Notes under the pieces: model-generated | What the model saw: only the letters and a program-made list of their open reading frames with translations | The model's database searches: none | What the model was told of the DNA's origin: nothing | DNA from: an uncultured Clostridia bacterium | GTDB lineage: Bacteria; Bacillota; Clostridia; Oscillospirales; Ruminococcaceae | Direction of reading: 5' to 3' | Assembly: GCA_947383835.1 (NCBI GenBank) | Contig: CANDEV010000002.1 | Span: forward strand, 62,001-126,000 | DNA length: 64,000 nucleotides | Shown: positions 18,576 through 27,500 of the stretch, piece after piece | Layout of the letters: every line of letters begins with the position of its first letter | Position numbering within the stretch: position 1 is the first letter of the stretch | Made by a program: the position numbers and the translations under genes

Positions 18576-19088
18576 ATGATAAACGATACTTTAAAGCTTG
18601 CCGGAACCGTCAACGATTCCATTGTGGACGGTCCGGGGATCAGGTTTACGATTTTTGTGCAGGGCTGTCCTCACCGCTGCAAGGGCTGTCATAATCCGCA
18701 GACCCATGATTTTAACGGCGGGGAGACGGTTACGCTTGAAAGCTTGCTTGAAAAGATCAAAGGCAACCCGCTTCTTGACGGTGTTACATTAAGCGGCGGC
18801 GAGCCGTTTTGTCAGGCAAAGCAGCTTTACGAGCTTGCGTCGGAGATTAAAAAGCTGGGCATGAACATTGTTGCCTATACGGGGTACACTTTTGAATACC
18901 TTACCGAAAATGCAGATCACGACAATTTCTACAGCGAGCTGCTGTCAGTTACAGATTATTTGGTGGACGGTCCTTTTCAGATTGACAAGCGGGATATTCT
19001 GCTTAAATTCCGCGGAAGCTCAAATCAGCGGATAATTGACGTGAAAAAAAGTCTTGCTGAAAAAAAAGTTGTGGAAACGGACATTTAA
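18576..19088 (+). CDS. nrdG: Anaerobic ribonucleotide reductase activating enzyme
   Basis: NrdG is a radical-SAM enzyme that installs the glycyl radical on the class III ribonucleotide reductase NrdD. Cys31, Cys35 and Cys38 in CPHRCKGC form the CxxxCxxC cluster motif, and SGGEPF is the SAM-binding glycine motif. At 170 residues it has the usual size. The protein begins MINDTLKLAGTVNDSIVDGPGIRF, typical of the clostridial branch. nrdD is not in the window, which is a little unusual as the two are often adjacent. It follows the PII-like gene by 12 nt and so may be cotranscribed with it. Confidence 0.93.
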   Translation: MINDTLKLAGTVNDSIVDGPGIRFTIFVQGCPHRCKGCHNPQTHDFNGGETVTLESLLEKIKGNPLLDGVTLSGGEPFCQAKQLYELASEIKKLGMNIVAYTGYTFEYLTENADHDNFYSELLSVTDYLVDGPFQIDKRDILLKFRGSSNQRIIDVKKSLAEKKVVETDI

Positions 19089-19091
19089 CCC

Positions 19092-19120
19092 TTGCAAAAT
19101 ATTAAAAAAAATGCTATATT
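19092..19120 (+). promoter_or_regulatory. Sigma-A-like promoter of the peptide-binding lipoprotein gene
   Basis: TTGCAA, 17 bp, TATATT lies about 33 nt before the TTG start codon. It begins right after the nrdG stop codon, so the lipoprotein gene can be transcribed separately. Confidence 0.6.
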
Positions 19121-19152
19121 AGAATATGTAAAAAACGCAAAGGAGTATCGCT

Positions 19153-20766
19153 TTGAAACATATTCGACGTACAGCATTTATTTTTTTGTTTATTTTTTTG
19201 GCAGCGCTTATGCCGTCCTGCGCTGAGGACGACGGTTCCGGGCATATTTTTAAAATGAATATTGAAAACAATCCGCGAAATCTTGACCCGCAGCTTGCCG
19301 AGGACAAGGAGTCCCTGATGATAATACGGAATATGATGGAGGGACTTGTAAAAATTCTGCCGGAGGGGGGAATAGTCCCCGCGGCTGCGGAAAGCTTTGT
19401 TATGTCCGATGACGGATTGATATACACCTTTTATTTGAGAAGGGGGCAGGAATGGGAGAGCCTCGCGGAATTCTCCGAGCCTGTTACGGCAGACGATTTT
19501 GTGTACGCTTTCCACAGGCTTTTTGACCCCGAAATAAATTCGCCGTACGGCAAGGATTACGTCTGCATAAAAAACGGCGGCGCCGTACTGAACGGCGCTA
19601 AAGGTCTTGATGAATTGGGAGTAAGGGCGCTTGACGACTATACTGTTGAGTTTACTTTGGAGTACCCTTATTACGATTTTTTGCCGCTGCTTGCAAGAAG
19701 TCCGGCAATGCCCTGCTGCGAGAAGTTTTTTGTTTTTTCAAAGGGGCGTTATGGCATGGCGGCGGACGCGGTCGCTTCAAACGGAGCGTTCTACCTGAAA
19801 GAGTGGAATTTTGATCCATATTGGGATAACAATTACATCATAATGAGGCGGAACGTTTCCTATTCCGAAAATAATTATGTGTATCCGTACAGTATGAATT
19901 TTTTCATCACGGGGGACAGTACTTTAGATCGTGACAGATTTTTGACGGGTGACACGGATTGCTGTATTGTCGATAGATACGATGAAAAGCTTTTTGCGGA
20001 AACTGTTTCCTATCCGAGTGAAAACAGGACGGCAGGACTTGTGTTCAATCCAAATTCCGAATATTTTGGCGGAAAAGCTATTCGGGAGGCTTTGGCAAAG
20101 TCTATTGATAGGGAGGAGTATGCCCGTGATCTGCCCCAGGGGTTGACTGCCGCATACGGCGTTATTCCGTCGGGAATAACCGTTCAGGGCAGGAGTTATC
20201 GCGAGCTTGTGCCTGACAGAGCCCTTTCGATTTACGATGCAGGCTTTGCGGAGCTTTGGGAAAATGCTTTGAAGTCAATGCGGCTGGACGAGGTTGACAA
20301 TGTGAAGATAACCGTCCCCGACAGCTTTTCGGGAATTGATACGGTTTACGAAATAACCGATTATTGGCGCAGCAATCTGCTTTTCGACTGCGGCGTTGAG
20401 GTGGTCTCGGAAAACGAGTACAACGAAAAATCGGAGAACGGCGATTATGAAATTTTGCTTGTTGAGCTTACGGCGGAGCAGGATTCCGCCTATGAACTTT
20501 TGGAGAATTTTGTAAGCTGCGGCTGCTTCAAAAGCGGTGAAGTTCCCGAACTTATGTCAATTTTAAACAGTTCAAAAACTGCCGTAAGCATATCCGAGGG
20601 TACTGAAAGGTTCAAGACGGCGGAGGAGCGTATTATTGACAATTACCTGTTTATACCAATTTGCTATGAGAGCAGCTATCTTGTCTGCGGTAAGGACGCT
20701 GCCGATTTGGACTACTATCCTTTCGACGGGACGGTTTGGTTTGGCGAGGCTAAATATTTTGACTGA
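19153..20766 (+). CDS. Oligopeptide/nickel-type ABC transporter substrate-binding lipoprotein
   Basis: The protein has a lipoprotein signal peptide (RRTAFIFLFIFLAALMPSC, lipobox Cys23) and the family 5 solute-binding fold. Recognisable signatures are NNPRNLDPQLAEDKESLMIIRNMMEGLVK, YTFYLRRGQEW, FVYAFHRLFDPEINSPYG and FNPNSEYFGGKAIREALAKSIDREE. It would bind peptides or a similar ligand at the outer face of the membrane. No permease or ATPase gene is nearby, so it must use a transporter encoded elsewhere or act as an orphan sensor. Start is TTG with AGGAG upstream. The methyltransferase gene begins 8 nt downstream. Confidence 0.85.
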   Translation: MKHIRRTAFIFLFIFLAALMPSCAEDDGSGHIFKMNIENNPRNLDPQLAEDKESLMIIRNMMEGLVKILPEGGIVPAAAESFVMSDDGLIYTFYLRRGQEWESLAEFSEPVTADDFVYAFHRLFDPEINSPYGKDYVCIKNGGAVLNGAKGLDELGVRALDDYTVEFTLEYPYYDFLPLLARSPAMPCCEKFFVFSKGRYGMAADAVASNGAFYLKEWNFDPYWDNNYIIMRRNVSYSENNYVYPYSMNFFITGDSTLDRDRFLTGDTDCCIVDRYDEKLFAETVSYPSENRTAGLVFNPNSEYFGGKAIREALAKSIDREEYARDLPQGLTAAYGVIPSGITVQGRSYRELVPDRALSIYDAGFAELWENALKSMRLDEVDNVKITVPDSFSGIDTVYEITDYWRSNLLFDCGVEVVSENEYNEKSENGDYEILLVELTAEQDSAYELLENFVSCGCFKSGEVPELMSILNSSKTAVSISEGTERFKTAEERIIDNYLFIPICYESSYLVCGKDAADLDYYPFDGTVWFGEAKYFD

Positions 20767-20774
20767 TCGGGGGT

Positions 20775-21449
20775 ATGGCTTTGAACGACAATTCCTCCGC
20801 CTTTAACTCGGCGGAATATGATGAAAAAATACGGCAGACTTTGCCGTATTACGAAGATTTTTTTGCACAGATAATCAGTACGGTCAAGGCTTGCAGGCAA
20901 CCGCCGAAGTCTTGGCTGGACGTTGGCTGCGGCACCGGAAAGGCTGCCGAGTACGTTTTGAAAAGCTTTGATTTGGAAAGATTTGTTTTCTGCGATAACT
21001 CCGAGGAAATGCTTAATATTGCAAGGGAACGCTTTGCGGCGGCAAACACGGAGTTTTGCCTTTCGGACGTTCGGGAATTGGACTTCCGAAACGAATTTGA
21101 CGTTGTAACTGCTGTACAGGTCAACCATTACTTTAAGGGCGCGGAACGTGAGTGCGCAGTGCGGAAATGCTTTGAGGCGCTTAAACCGAACGGTATTTTT
21201 ATAAGCTTTGAAAATTTTGCGCCGAACAGCGAATCGGTGCAGAAGCTTTACCTTGACAGGTGGAAAAGCTTCCAGCTGGAGCAGGGCAGGTCACCCGAAC
21301 AATGCGGGGAGCATATCGGCAGATACGGCAGAGAATATTTCCCGATAACGCTTTCGGAGCAATTGCAGCTTATGAAGGACTGCGGCTTCAGGGCGGCGGA
21401 AATTTTGTGGCTTTCCTATATGCAGGCGGGATTTTTTGGAATAAAGTAA
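20775..21449 (+). CDS. Class I SAM-dependent methyltransferase
   Basis: A 224-residue Rossmann methyltransferase. Motif I is WLDVGCGTGKAAEY; the acidic end of strand 2 is FVFCDNSEEML; LSDVRELDF and FDVVTAVQVNHYF are motifs II and post-II. The substrate cannot be told from the sequence; small-molecule methyltransferases of this type are common. It is cotranscribed with the binding lipoprotein (8-nt gap), with GGGGG before the ATG. Confidence 0.82.
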   Translation: MALNDNSSAFNSAEYDEKIRQTLPYYEDFFAQIISTVKACRQPPKSWLDVGCGTGKAAEYVLKSFDLERFVFCDNSEEMLNIARERFAAANTEFCLSDVRELDFRNEFDVVTAVQVNHYFKGAERECAVRKCFEALKPNGIFISFENFAPNSESVQKLYLDRWKSFQLEQGRSPEQCGEHIGRYGREYFPITLSEQLQLMKDCGFRAAEILWLSYMQAGFFGIK

Positions 21450-21567
21450 ATTTGGTTAAATATGTCTAAATTGTAAATTTTAAAAAATAAAAGAAAAAAT
21501 GAAAAATTTCCCCATTTTGAATTGTATTATATGCAGAGACCCAAAAAAATAAAGGAGAGGAAGCTAT

Positions 21568-23874
21568 ATGAAATTCCAAAAAATTATTTCGGCGGCATTG
21601 AGCGTGCTGCTGGCGGTGTCGTCTGTACCCTGCATTACCGCATTTTCGGAGGACGTTACGTCCGCTAAAACGGAGGAAAATGCCGAGACAACGGCGATGA
21701 GAGAGGCAATTCTCGATGTGAAAAAGCGTGCGGACATTTCCAAGGAGCTTGACAAGTTCGCCTATGACACCGAGACGAGGTACGATACAACGTACTATTG
21801 CTTTGTATGGTACCGCGTTGACAAGGAGGACGAGGAAAAATACAATTATGATTATGACGACATTGACTTTGAGCTGGCTATGGACATTTCCGCCGAATAT
21901 GTTAAGGTGGAATATTACAAGGGCTTTATAAGCAGCTATTATCACTATTCTGCGGAACGCGGCGGCAGCAGCAAGCCAAGCTTTTCAAGGCTTACTTCGG
22001 GGCAGCAGGACGCGCTTGCGAAAAAGTATCTTTATCAGCTTAACCCCGATTTAAAGGGCAATCCTGTTATAAAACGAAATTCCTCCGAAAAAAGTCTTTT
22101 TGGCACAACGGTCAAGTACAGTATAAGCCGAAATGAAAACGGCGTGGATTTCCCCAACAATTACGGTTCGATAACTATTGACCGCGACACCGGGGAGCTG
22201 ATCAATTATTCGCTGAAATGGTGGAGCGGCGCGGTGCTGCCGGACGCTTCAAAAAAGCTGACCGTGCAGAAGGTTTCGGACATTTATGCCTCCCGCAAGC
22301 CGTTAGAGGCGTACTACGACATATTCAGCAAATACGAATACGACGAGGAGACGGGTGAAAGTGTTTATACGCCTTATGTACTGGCGGTCTATGAGCCGAC
22401 TGTAAGCGGCGAAAACGAGATAGACGCCATTACGGGAAAGTACACCTCGCTTTATGATGATAAGGAAAAGTTTTCCTATACGGACGCTTATAGTTGGGGC
22501 GGCGAAAGCGAGTCCGTAAGCGCCGGCGCTCCGGTTGAAGATTACGAGGACGAGGATTATTTAAGCGACTCGGAGCTTAACGCTCTGCAAAAGGAAAACG
22601 AGTTTTTAAGCTATGAGGAAGCTCTGAAAATAATCAAGGCGGACGAGTACATAGTTTTCAACAAGGAGCTTGTTTTGGAAAGCAATACCCTTTCCTCCTA
22701 TACGGACGATTACGGCGTGAGCCGCCCCTCGCGGTATCTTCGGTTTGAATTTACCAGCGCAGATGAGAAAAAGGATGACATTTATCTTAACGTTACTTTG
22801 GACGCATACAGCGGTGAGATAATAAGCTACAGCAAGAGTTATTATTACGGCAAGAATAACAAGAACACAACTCAGCTCAATGAAAAATCCGCGTTAGAGC
22901 TTGCGGAAAAAGCCGCGGAGCATTTTATCGGCGGCAAGGCGGAGGAGTACCGCTATGACGAGAATGTTAAGATAGAAAAGGATACTACCAACGGTACTTT
23001 CAGGTATACAAGATATGTAAACGACCTGCCCGCTGTTTTTGACTATATGAATATTTCGATAAATTCAAGGGGAGAGGTGCTCAGCTTCGGTCACAGGTAT
23101 CATGAGATAGAATTCCCCGAAGCAAACCTTGTCTCCGAAAAGGAAGCCTACAGCAAGCTTTTTGAGCACATGAAGCCCGACCTTTATTACACGGGCTTTA
23201 CCGACTTGCAGCTTGCTCCTCATGTGTATCTTACCTATAAGTTTGAGTCCTCTTACTTAATTAATGCGGTAACGGGCGAGCGTATCACAAGCTACGGCGA
23301 TTTGTATTACACCGCTGAAAAAGAAGCAGAGCCGACAAAAGAGGCGGTTTTGTACACCGACATAAAGGGTCACAAGTACGAAAAGGAAATAACCGAGTTG
23401 TTTGAGTACGGTGTACGCATTACCGACAGCGATACGTTAGACCCTGACGGCGCGATTACCATAGGCGAGTTTATGGAGCTTTGCAGCAAGGCTTACGGCA
23501 GCAGCTTTTCGGGACTTTATCCCAATGAAAGAAAGTACAGTGAGGAATTGGGTCGGTATGAATATTTTGACAATCCTATGCTGAAAGAGAAGCTTACCTA
23601 CGGCGAGCTTGCCAAAATATATGTGTACGGTTACGAGGACGATTGCTTTGAAGCGGCGGGTATCGAGGGTATATTTGCTTCGCCGTACAAGAATATTTCG
23701 CGGGACAACCCCTACTGCGGATATATTGCCATTGCAAAGGCAAAGGGACTTATTGCCGAGGGTGAGGAGTTCGGTTATGACAAGACTATCTCACGGGGCA
23801 GGTGTCTGAAATTGTTCTATGACTATATCGCTGCCGACAAGGAAAAGGAAATTTATGAGATAGTGCACGTTTAA
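21568..23874 (+). CDS. Secreted YcdB/YcdC-repeat protein with C-terminal SLH-like region
   Basis: Residues 1-26 form a signal peptide (KIISAALSVLLAVSSVPCITAFS). The body contains at least two YcdB/YcdC-type repeats, recognised from SITIDRDTGELINYSLKW, LNVTLDAYSGEIISYSKSYY and MNISINSRGEVLSFGHRYHE, rich in Tyr, Glu and Asp. The last 160 residues (LFEYGVRITDSDTLDPDGAITIGEFMELC, IAIAKAKGLIAEGEEFGYDKTISRGRCLKLFYDYI) resemble S-layer homology modules, which attach proteins to secondary cell wall polymers. An exported, wall-associated protein of unknown role; some YcdB-like proteins resemble peptidase propeptides. AAAGGAG before the ATG; terminator follows. Confidence 0.8.
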   Translation: MKFQKIISAALSVLLAVSSVPCITAFSEDVTSAKTEENAETTAMREAILDVKKRADISKELDKFAYDTETRYDTTYYCFVWYRVDKEDEEKYNYDYDDIDFELAMDISAEYVKVEYYKGFISSYYHYSAERGGSSKPSFSRLTSGQQDALAKKYLYQLNPDLKGNPVIKRNSSEKSLFGTTVKYSISRNENGVDFPNNYGSITIDRDTGELINYSLKWWSGAVLPDASKKLTVQKVSDIYASRKPLEAYYDIFSKYEYDEETGESVYTPYVLAVYEPTVSGENEIDAITGKYTSLYDDKEKFSYTDAYSWGGESESVSAGAPVEDYEDEDYLSDSELNALQKENEFLSYEEALKIIKADEYIVFNKELVLESNTLSSYTDDYGVSRPSRYLRFEFTSADEKKDDIYLNVTLDAYSGEIISYSKSYYYGKNNKNTTQLNEKSALELAEKAAEHFIGGKAEEYRYDENVKIEKDTTNGTFRYTRYVNDLPAVFDYMNISINSRGEVLSFGHRYHEIEFPEANLVSEKEAYSKLFEHMKPDLYYTGFTDLQLAPHVYLTYKFESSYLINAVTGERITSYGDLYYTAEKEAEPTKEAVLYTDIKGHKYEKEITELFEYGVRITDSDTLDPDGAITIGEFMELCSKAYGSSFSGLYPNERKYSEELGRYEYFDNPMLKEKLTYGELAKIYVYGYEDDCFEAAGIEGIFASPYKNISRDNPYCGYIAIAKAKGLIAEGEEFGYDKTISRGRCLKLFYDYIAADKEKEIYEIVHV

Positions 23875-23892
23875 AAATCATGTGCATTGTAA

Positions 23893-23910
23893 GGTTTGTT
23901 TAAATAAACC
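23893..23910. promoter_or_regulatory. Operator-like palindrome, copy 1
   Basis: GGTTTGTTTAAATAAACC is a near-perfect 18-bp palindrome about 20 nt after the previous stop codon. It is copy one of three related sites before the BlaI-type repressor gene. Confidence 0.65.
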
Positions 23911-23945
23911 AAAAAAGCTGTACAGAATTTGTACAGCTTTTTTAT
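23911..23945. terminator. Bidirectional terminator after the YcdB/SLH gene
   Basis: AAAAAAGCTGTACA pairs with TGTACAGCTTTTTT around a 5-nt loop, with a T tract on the plus strand (and A tract on the other side, so it could work both ways). Confidence 0.9.
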
Positions 23946-23973
23946 TGACAATAGAGGTTTGTTGTGATAAACT
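23945..23973 (+). promoter_or_regulatory. Promoter of the BlaI/BlaR1-like operon
   Basis: TTGACA, a 17-bp spacer and TAAACT. The -10 region and most of the spacer lie inside operator copy 2, so repressor binding would block RNA polymerase directly. Confidence 0.7.
23956..23973. promoter_or_regulatory. Operator-like palindrome, copy 2 (overlaps the promoter)
   Basis: GGTTTGTTGTGATAAACT matches the other two copies at both half sites (GGTTTGTT and ATAAACY) and covers the -10 element. Confidence 0.65.
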
Positions 23974-23983
23974 AATTACATAA

Positions 23984-24001
23984 GGTTTACTGAAACAAAC
24001 C
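23984..24001. promoter_or_regulatory. Operator-like palindrome, copy 3
   Basis: GGTTTACTGAAACAAACC is the same palindrome in the opposite orientation, just downstream of the expected transcription start. Its start is 28 bp from copy 2. Confidence 0.65.
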
Positions 24002-24020
24002 AATTTGAAGTACTTACAAA

Positions 24021-24122
24021 TACTAATTTCAATTCAAAAGCGTAGTCAAAAAATCTGCGCAAAAACCATGTACGCAATTTTTTGCTTGATTTTTATGAAC
24101 GCTTTTTAAATTGAAATTAGTA
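24021..24122. repeat. About 100-bp palindromic repeat (MITE-like), copy 1
   Basis: The 14-bp terminal inverted repeat TACTAATTTCAATT is perfect. The interior (from 24035 to 24108) closely matches, in reverse complement, a second copy at 57489-57587. It lies in the leader of the BlaI-type gene, and the RBS follows directly. No coding potential. Confidence 0.8.
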
Positions 24123-24139
24123 TAAAAGGAGAATTTACA

Positions 24140-24502
24140 ATGGAAGAATACAAGCTTTTTGACGCGGAATACAGATTTTTGTCCATAATATGGGAGGCGG
24201 AGCCGATAAATTCCACAGAGCTTTCACGGGTCTGTCTGGACAGGCTGGGCTGGAAAAAATCCACAACCTTTAACATGATACGCAAGCTTTCCGAAAGGGG
24301 CTTCGTGAAAAACGAGAATGCAACCGTTACTGCTCTTGTGAAGCGTGAGCAGGTTGCAAAGTATGAGAGCGAAAGCGTGGTGGAGAAAAATTTCGGCGGT
24401 TCACTCCCTGCGTTTATCGCGGCGTTTCTGGACGGCAGGAAAATAACCGCAGAGGAAGCCGCCGCCGTGAAAAGAATGATAGACGAGGCAAAGGAGGAAT
24501 AG
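24140..24502 (+). CDS. BlaI/MecI/CopY-family transcriptional repressor
   Basis: A 120-residue winged-helix repressor: LFDAEYRFLSIIWEAEPINSTEL, then the recognition region GWKKSTTFNMIRKLSERGFVKNEN, then the dimerisation tail with SLPAFIAAFL. In the family such proteins bind palindromes as dimers and are cleaved when the partner BlaR1-type protease is activated. Three palindromes before it are the likely targets. The BlaR1-like gene starts 3 nt after its stop, an arrangement that is standard for these pairs. AAAAGGAG before the ATG. Confidence 0.92.
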   Translation: MEEYKLFDAEYRFLSIIWEAEPINSTELSRVCLDRLGWKKSTTFNMIRKLSERGFVKNENATVTALVKREQVAKYESESVVEKNFGGSLPAFIAAFLDGRKITAEEAAAVKRMIDEAKEE

Positions 24503-24505
24503 TCC

Positions 24506-27500
24506 GTGGAAAACTTTATAAAAATTATTCTTGAAGCAAGCGTTACCGCGGGTATTGCGGTTTTTGCGGTAATGCTGATACGGCTTGCAATGAAAAAAGC
24601 TCCCAAAAGGTGGGCTTACGCTTTGTGGGCTGTGGTATTTTTCCGCTGCCTGTGTCCCTTTTCGGTGGAAAGCGGTTTGAGCGTTTTTAACGCTGTGAAC
24701 GCCGTCCCCGAACGTACCGCAGAGGTTGAGCAGCTTGAAACTCTGCCGCAAATGGCGGAAAATTCCGAGATAGAAAATATCCTGCCTGTGCATACGAATT
24801 TGAATACATACGGCTATCAGACTGCCGCTCCCGTCTATCCTGCGGTTTTGGAGGACGTCACCGCCGCAGAAGCCGTTCCGACAAAAAAGCCCGTGAACAA
24901 GTATGCAATAATGTTTGCGGTATGGGCTGCGGGAGCAGGCGCAATGGCTCTGTACGGTATCGTTTCATATGTACTTCTTATGGGTCGGCTTCGCACTGCG
25001 GTAAAGACCGAGGAGGGCGTTTATGAGTCCGACCGAATTTCAACGGCTTTCTCGGCAGGATTTTTTCCGCCGAAAATATACCTCCCATGCGGACTTTTCG
25101 AGGAGGAAAAAAAGCTTATCGTTGCCCATGAGCGGGTACACATCAGGCGGTTGGACTATATCGTCAAGCCCGTGGCTTTTCTTGCGCTGGCGGTGCACTG
25201 GTTCAACCCGCTGATATGGCTTTCTTTTGCACTTATGACAAGGGATATGGAGCTTTCCTGCGACGAGGCGGTGCTGAAAATTTTCGGCGCGGGGGAGAAA
25301 AAGGCGTACTCCGAGGCTTTGCTCCGTGTTTCCATGAAGCGCAGCGGGCTTGCGGACAATTACGGCTTCCTGCCCCTTGCCTTTGCGGAAACGGGTATAA
25401 AGGGCAGGGTGAGAAACGTCCTGAAATATAAAAAGCCTACGGTAATTGTGACGGTTATTGCGGCGGCTGTGGTGGTCGCGGCTTGCGTGGTTTTGGGTAC
25501 TAATGCGAAAAGTGCAGATGATGCTACAGGTGGAGAGATAGAGTACACCGAGCTTTCAAACAGCGACGGTCTTACCGAAAAGCTTACCGATGTAAACGGC
25601 AATAATATTTACTTTGCAGTAACAAACAATTACAGCGATAAAAGCGGTGTATATTTATCGGACTATTATGATTTCGACAAAGCGTTTTTCGAGGCGCAGC
25701 CTGTTCCCGATTTTGACCCTGAAAACGCAGCGGATTTCGACATAAACGCGGTAAACAGGTTTGTTACGGATATTGACATTGACGAACTTAAAATAAACGC
25801 TTTGGAGATATACGAGGAGGGCGGCAAAAGATTCCTGAAAGCGGAATTTAACATAGTTACCGAGGAAAACCCGACGTTATTTATGCGTGACGACCTTATC
25901 AGGATTGACGGTGAATACGAGACTAAGCTGTTCTTTGTTGAGGGCGGCGGTGAAAAGGGTGTAAGCGTAAGAGCCGAGTATGAGCTTACTCAAAACTGGG
26001 AAAACGGCGACTATGTATTTGTGCTGAAAGGTTTTGGGGATATTCCCGTGTATGTCAACAAAGAGCTTTTGATGGAGGACGAGATAAAGTACGTTGATTA
26101 CCAAAGCGGCAGAGCCAACCGCCTTAGAGACGATAACGGCAATAAAATTTATCTTTATGTAGACAAAAACTTTTACGACGACCCTCACGAAACGGACGGT
26201 GTTTACTATTCAAGAGCGCTTATCGAGGGGGAAGAGGTTCAAGGTATGGATTCTACGGCGTTCAGCTTCAGTGACGGTTCTTTAAAAAAGCTTATTATGG
26301 CTGTTGATATGACGGAGCTTAAAATAAATTCCTTGGAGGTTTTCAATGAGAACGGCAAAAGCTTCTTAAAAACACAGCTTGAATTTACTCTTGCGGAGGA
26401 CGTTGTACAGCCTATAAAGGACGGTCTTATCAGATATGGCGGAGATGAAGAGCCGAGACTGCTTACGGTTGATGGCGGCGGAAAGGACAGAGTTTATACA
26501 GTAAGCGCGGAGTATGAGCTTACCCAAAACGGTGAAAACGGCTATGCGTTTATCCTCAAAGATTTTGAGGATATTCCCGTGTACGTAAATGCAGAGCTTG
26601 TCAAAGAAAAAGAGCAGAATTACGACACCCTTGAAGCGGGGGAAACAAGCTACAGCTTTGAAAGCGGCGAAAAGGTTGTTATAAACAATATTCCCGACAA
26701 GACAATGAAAGTAAACGACGATAACAACGGCAAGCTGCGTAATTCCATGACATTGAACTCCGACCCCGACGCAAGCGGAAAGGAGCGTTCCGTGTGGGTA
26801 GGTATGCAGGGAAAGAACAACGAGCTTGACAGGCAGTGCTGCGTTGATTTGAGCTATGTGGACATTATAGGCTTGTCGATAGAAGATATTGAAATATCCT
26901 CCGAGCAGTATACTGTTACAATGAAAATAACCTACGGTAACAGAGAGGACAGCGGATTTTATGTTAATCCGCAAGAGCTTAATGCACCTATGCGATTGAT
27001 AAAGCACAGCGATACCGAAAGTATGCTGTATTTGACGGCGGAATATGACAGGGAGACTGTTAAGGAATACCAAATCGACCTGTACGGCTTTGACGATATT
27101 CCCGTGGAGACAGGCGACGGCTTTATGATAAGAAACAACGCGGCTATGACCTATCCCGAGGGGCATATATCCTATAATCAAGTGATTTCGGGAAACGAAA
27201 ATCTTTCCCTTGACGGGCATATTCCCGCTTATTTTGTCTGCGGGTACTCACCGTCCTCAACGGGGGTAATATCGCACTCCGATAATGCGGACGGAAATTC
27301 GGGTGTTGTCAGCTATGAGTCCTTTAACAACGACTTTGAGTGGAGTTTTCAAAACGCCTATTTGGGCGGGGTAAGCCAAATCACGGTGAACTCTGCGGGG
27401 GACAACTGCGTACATATCCTCGGCATGAAAACCAAGTCGGACTTTACGGCTGCGGACAGCGTGTTGAATTTCGGGGACTTTACGATAAATGAAATTACCC

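Noticed and set aside
23875..24139. Riboswitch or attenuator before the BlaI-type gene
   Set aside because: The structure is explained by a terminator, three palindromes and the repeat that recurs at 57.5 kb; no riboswitch core was recognised.
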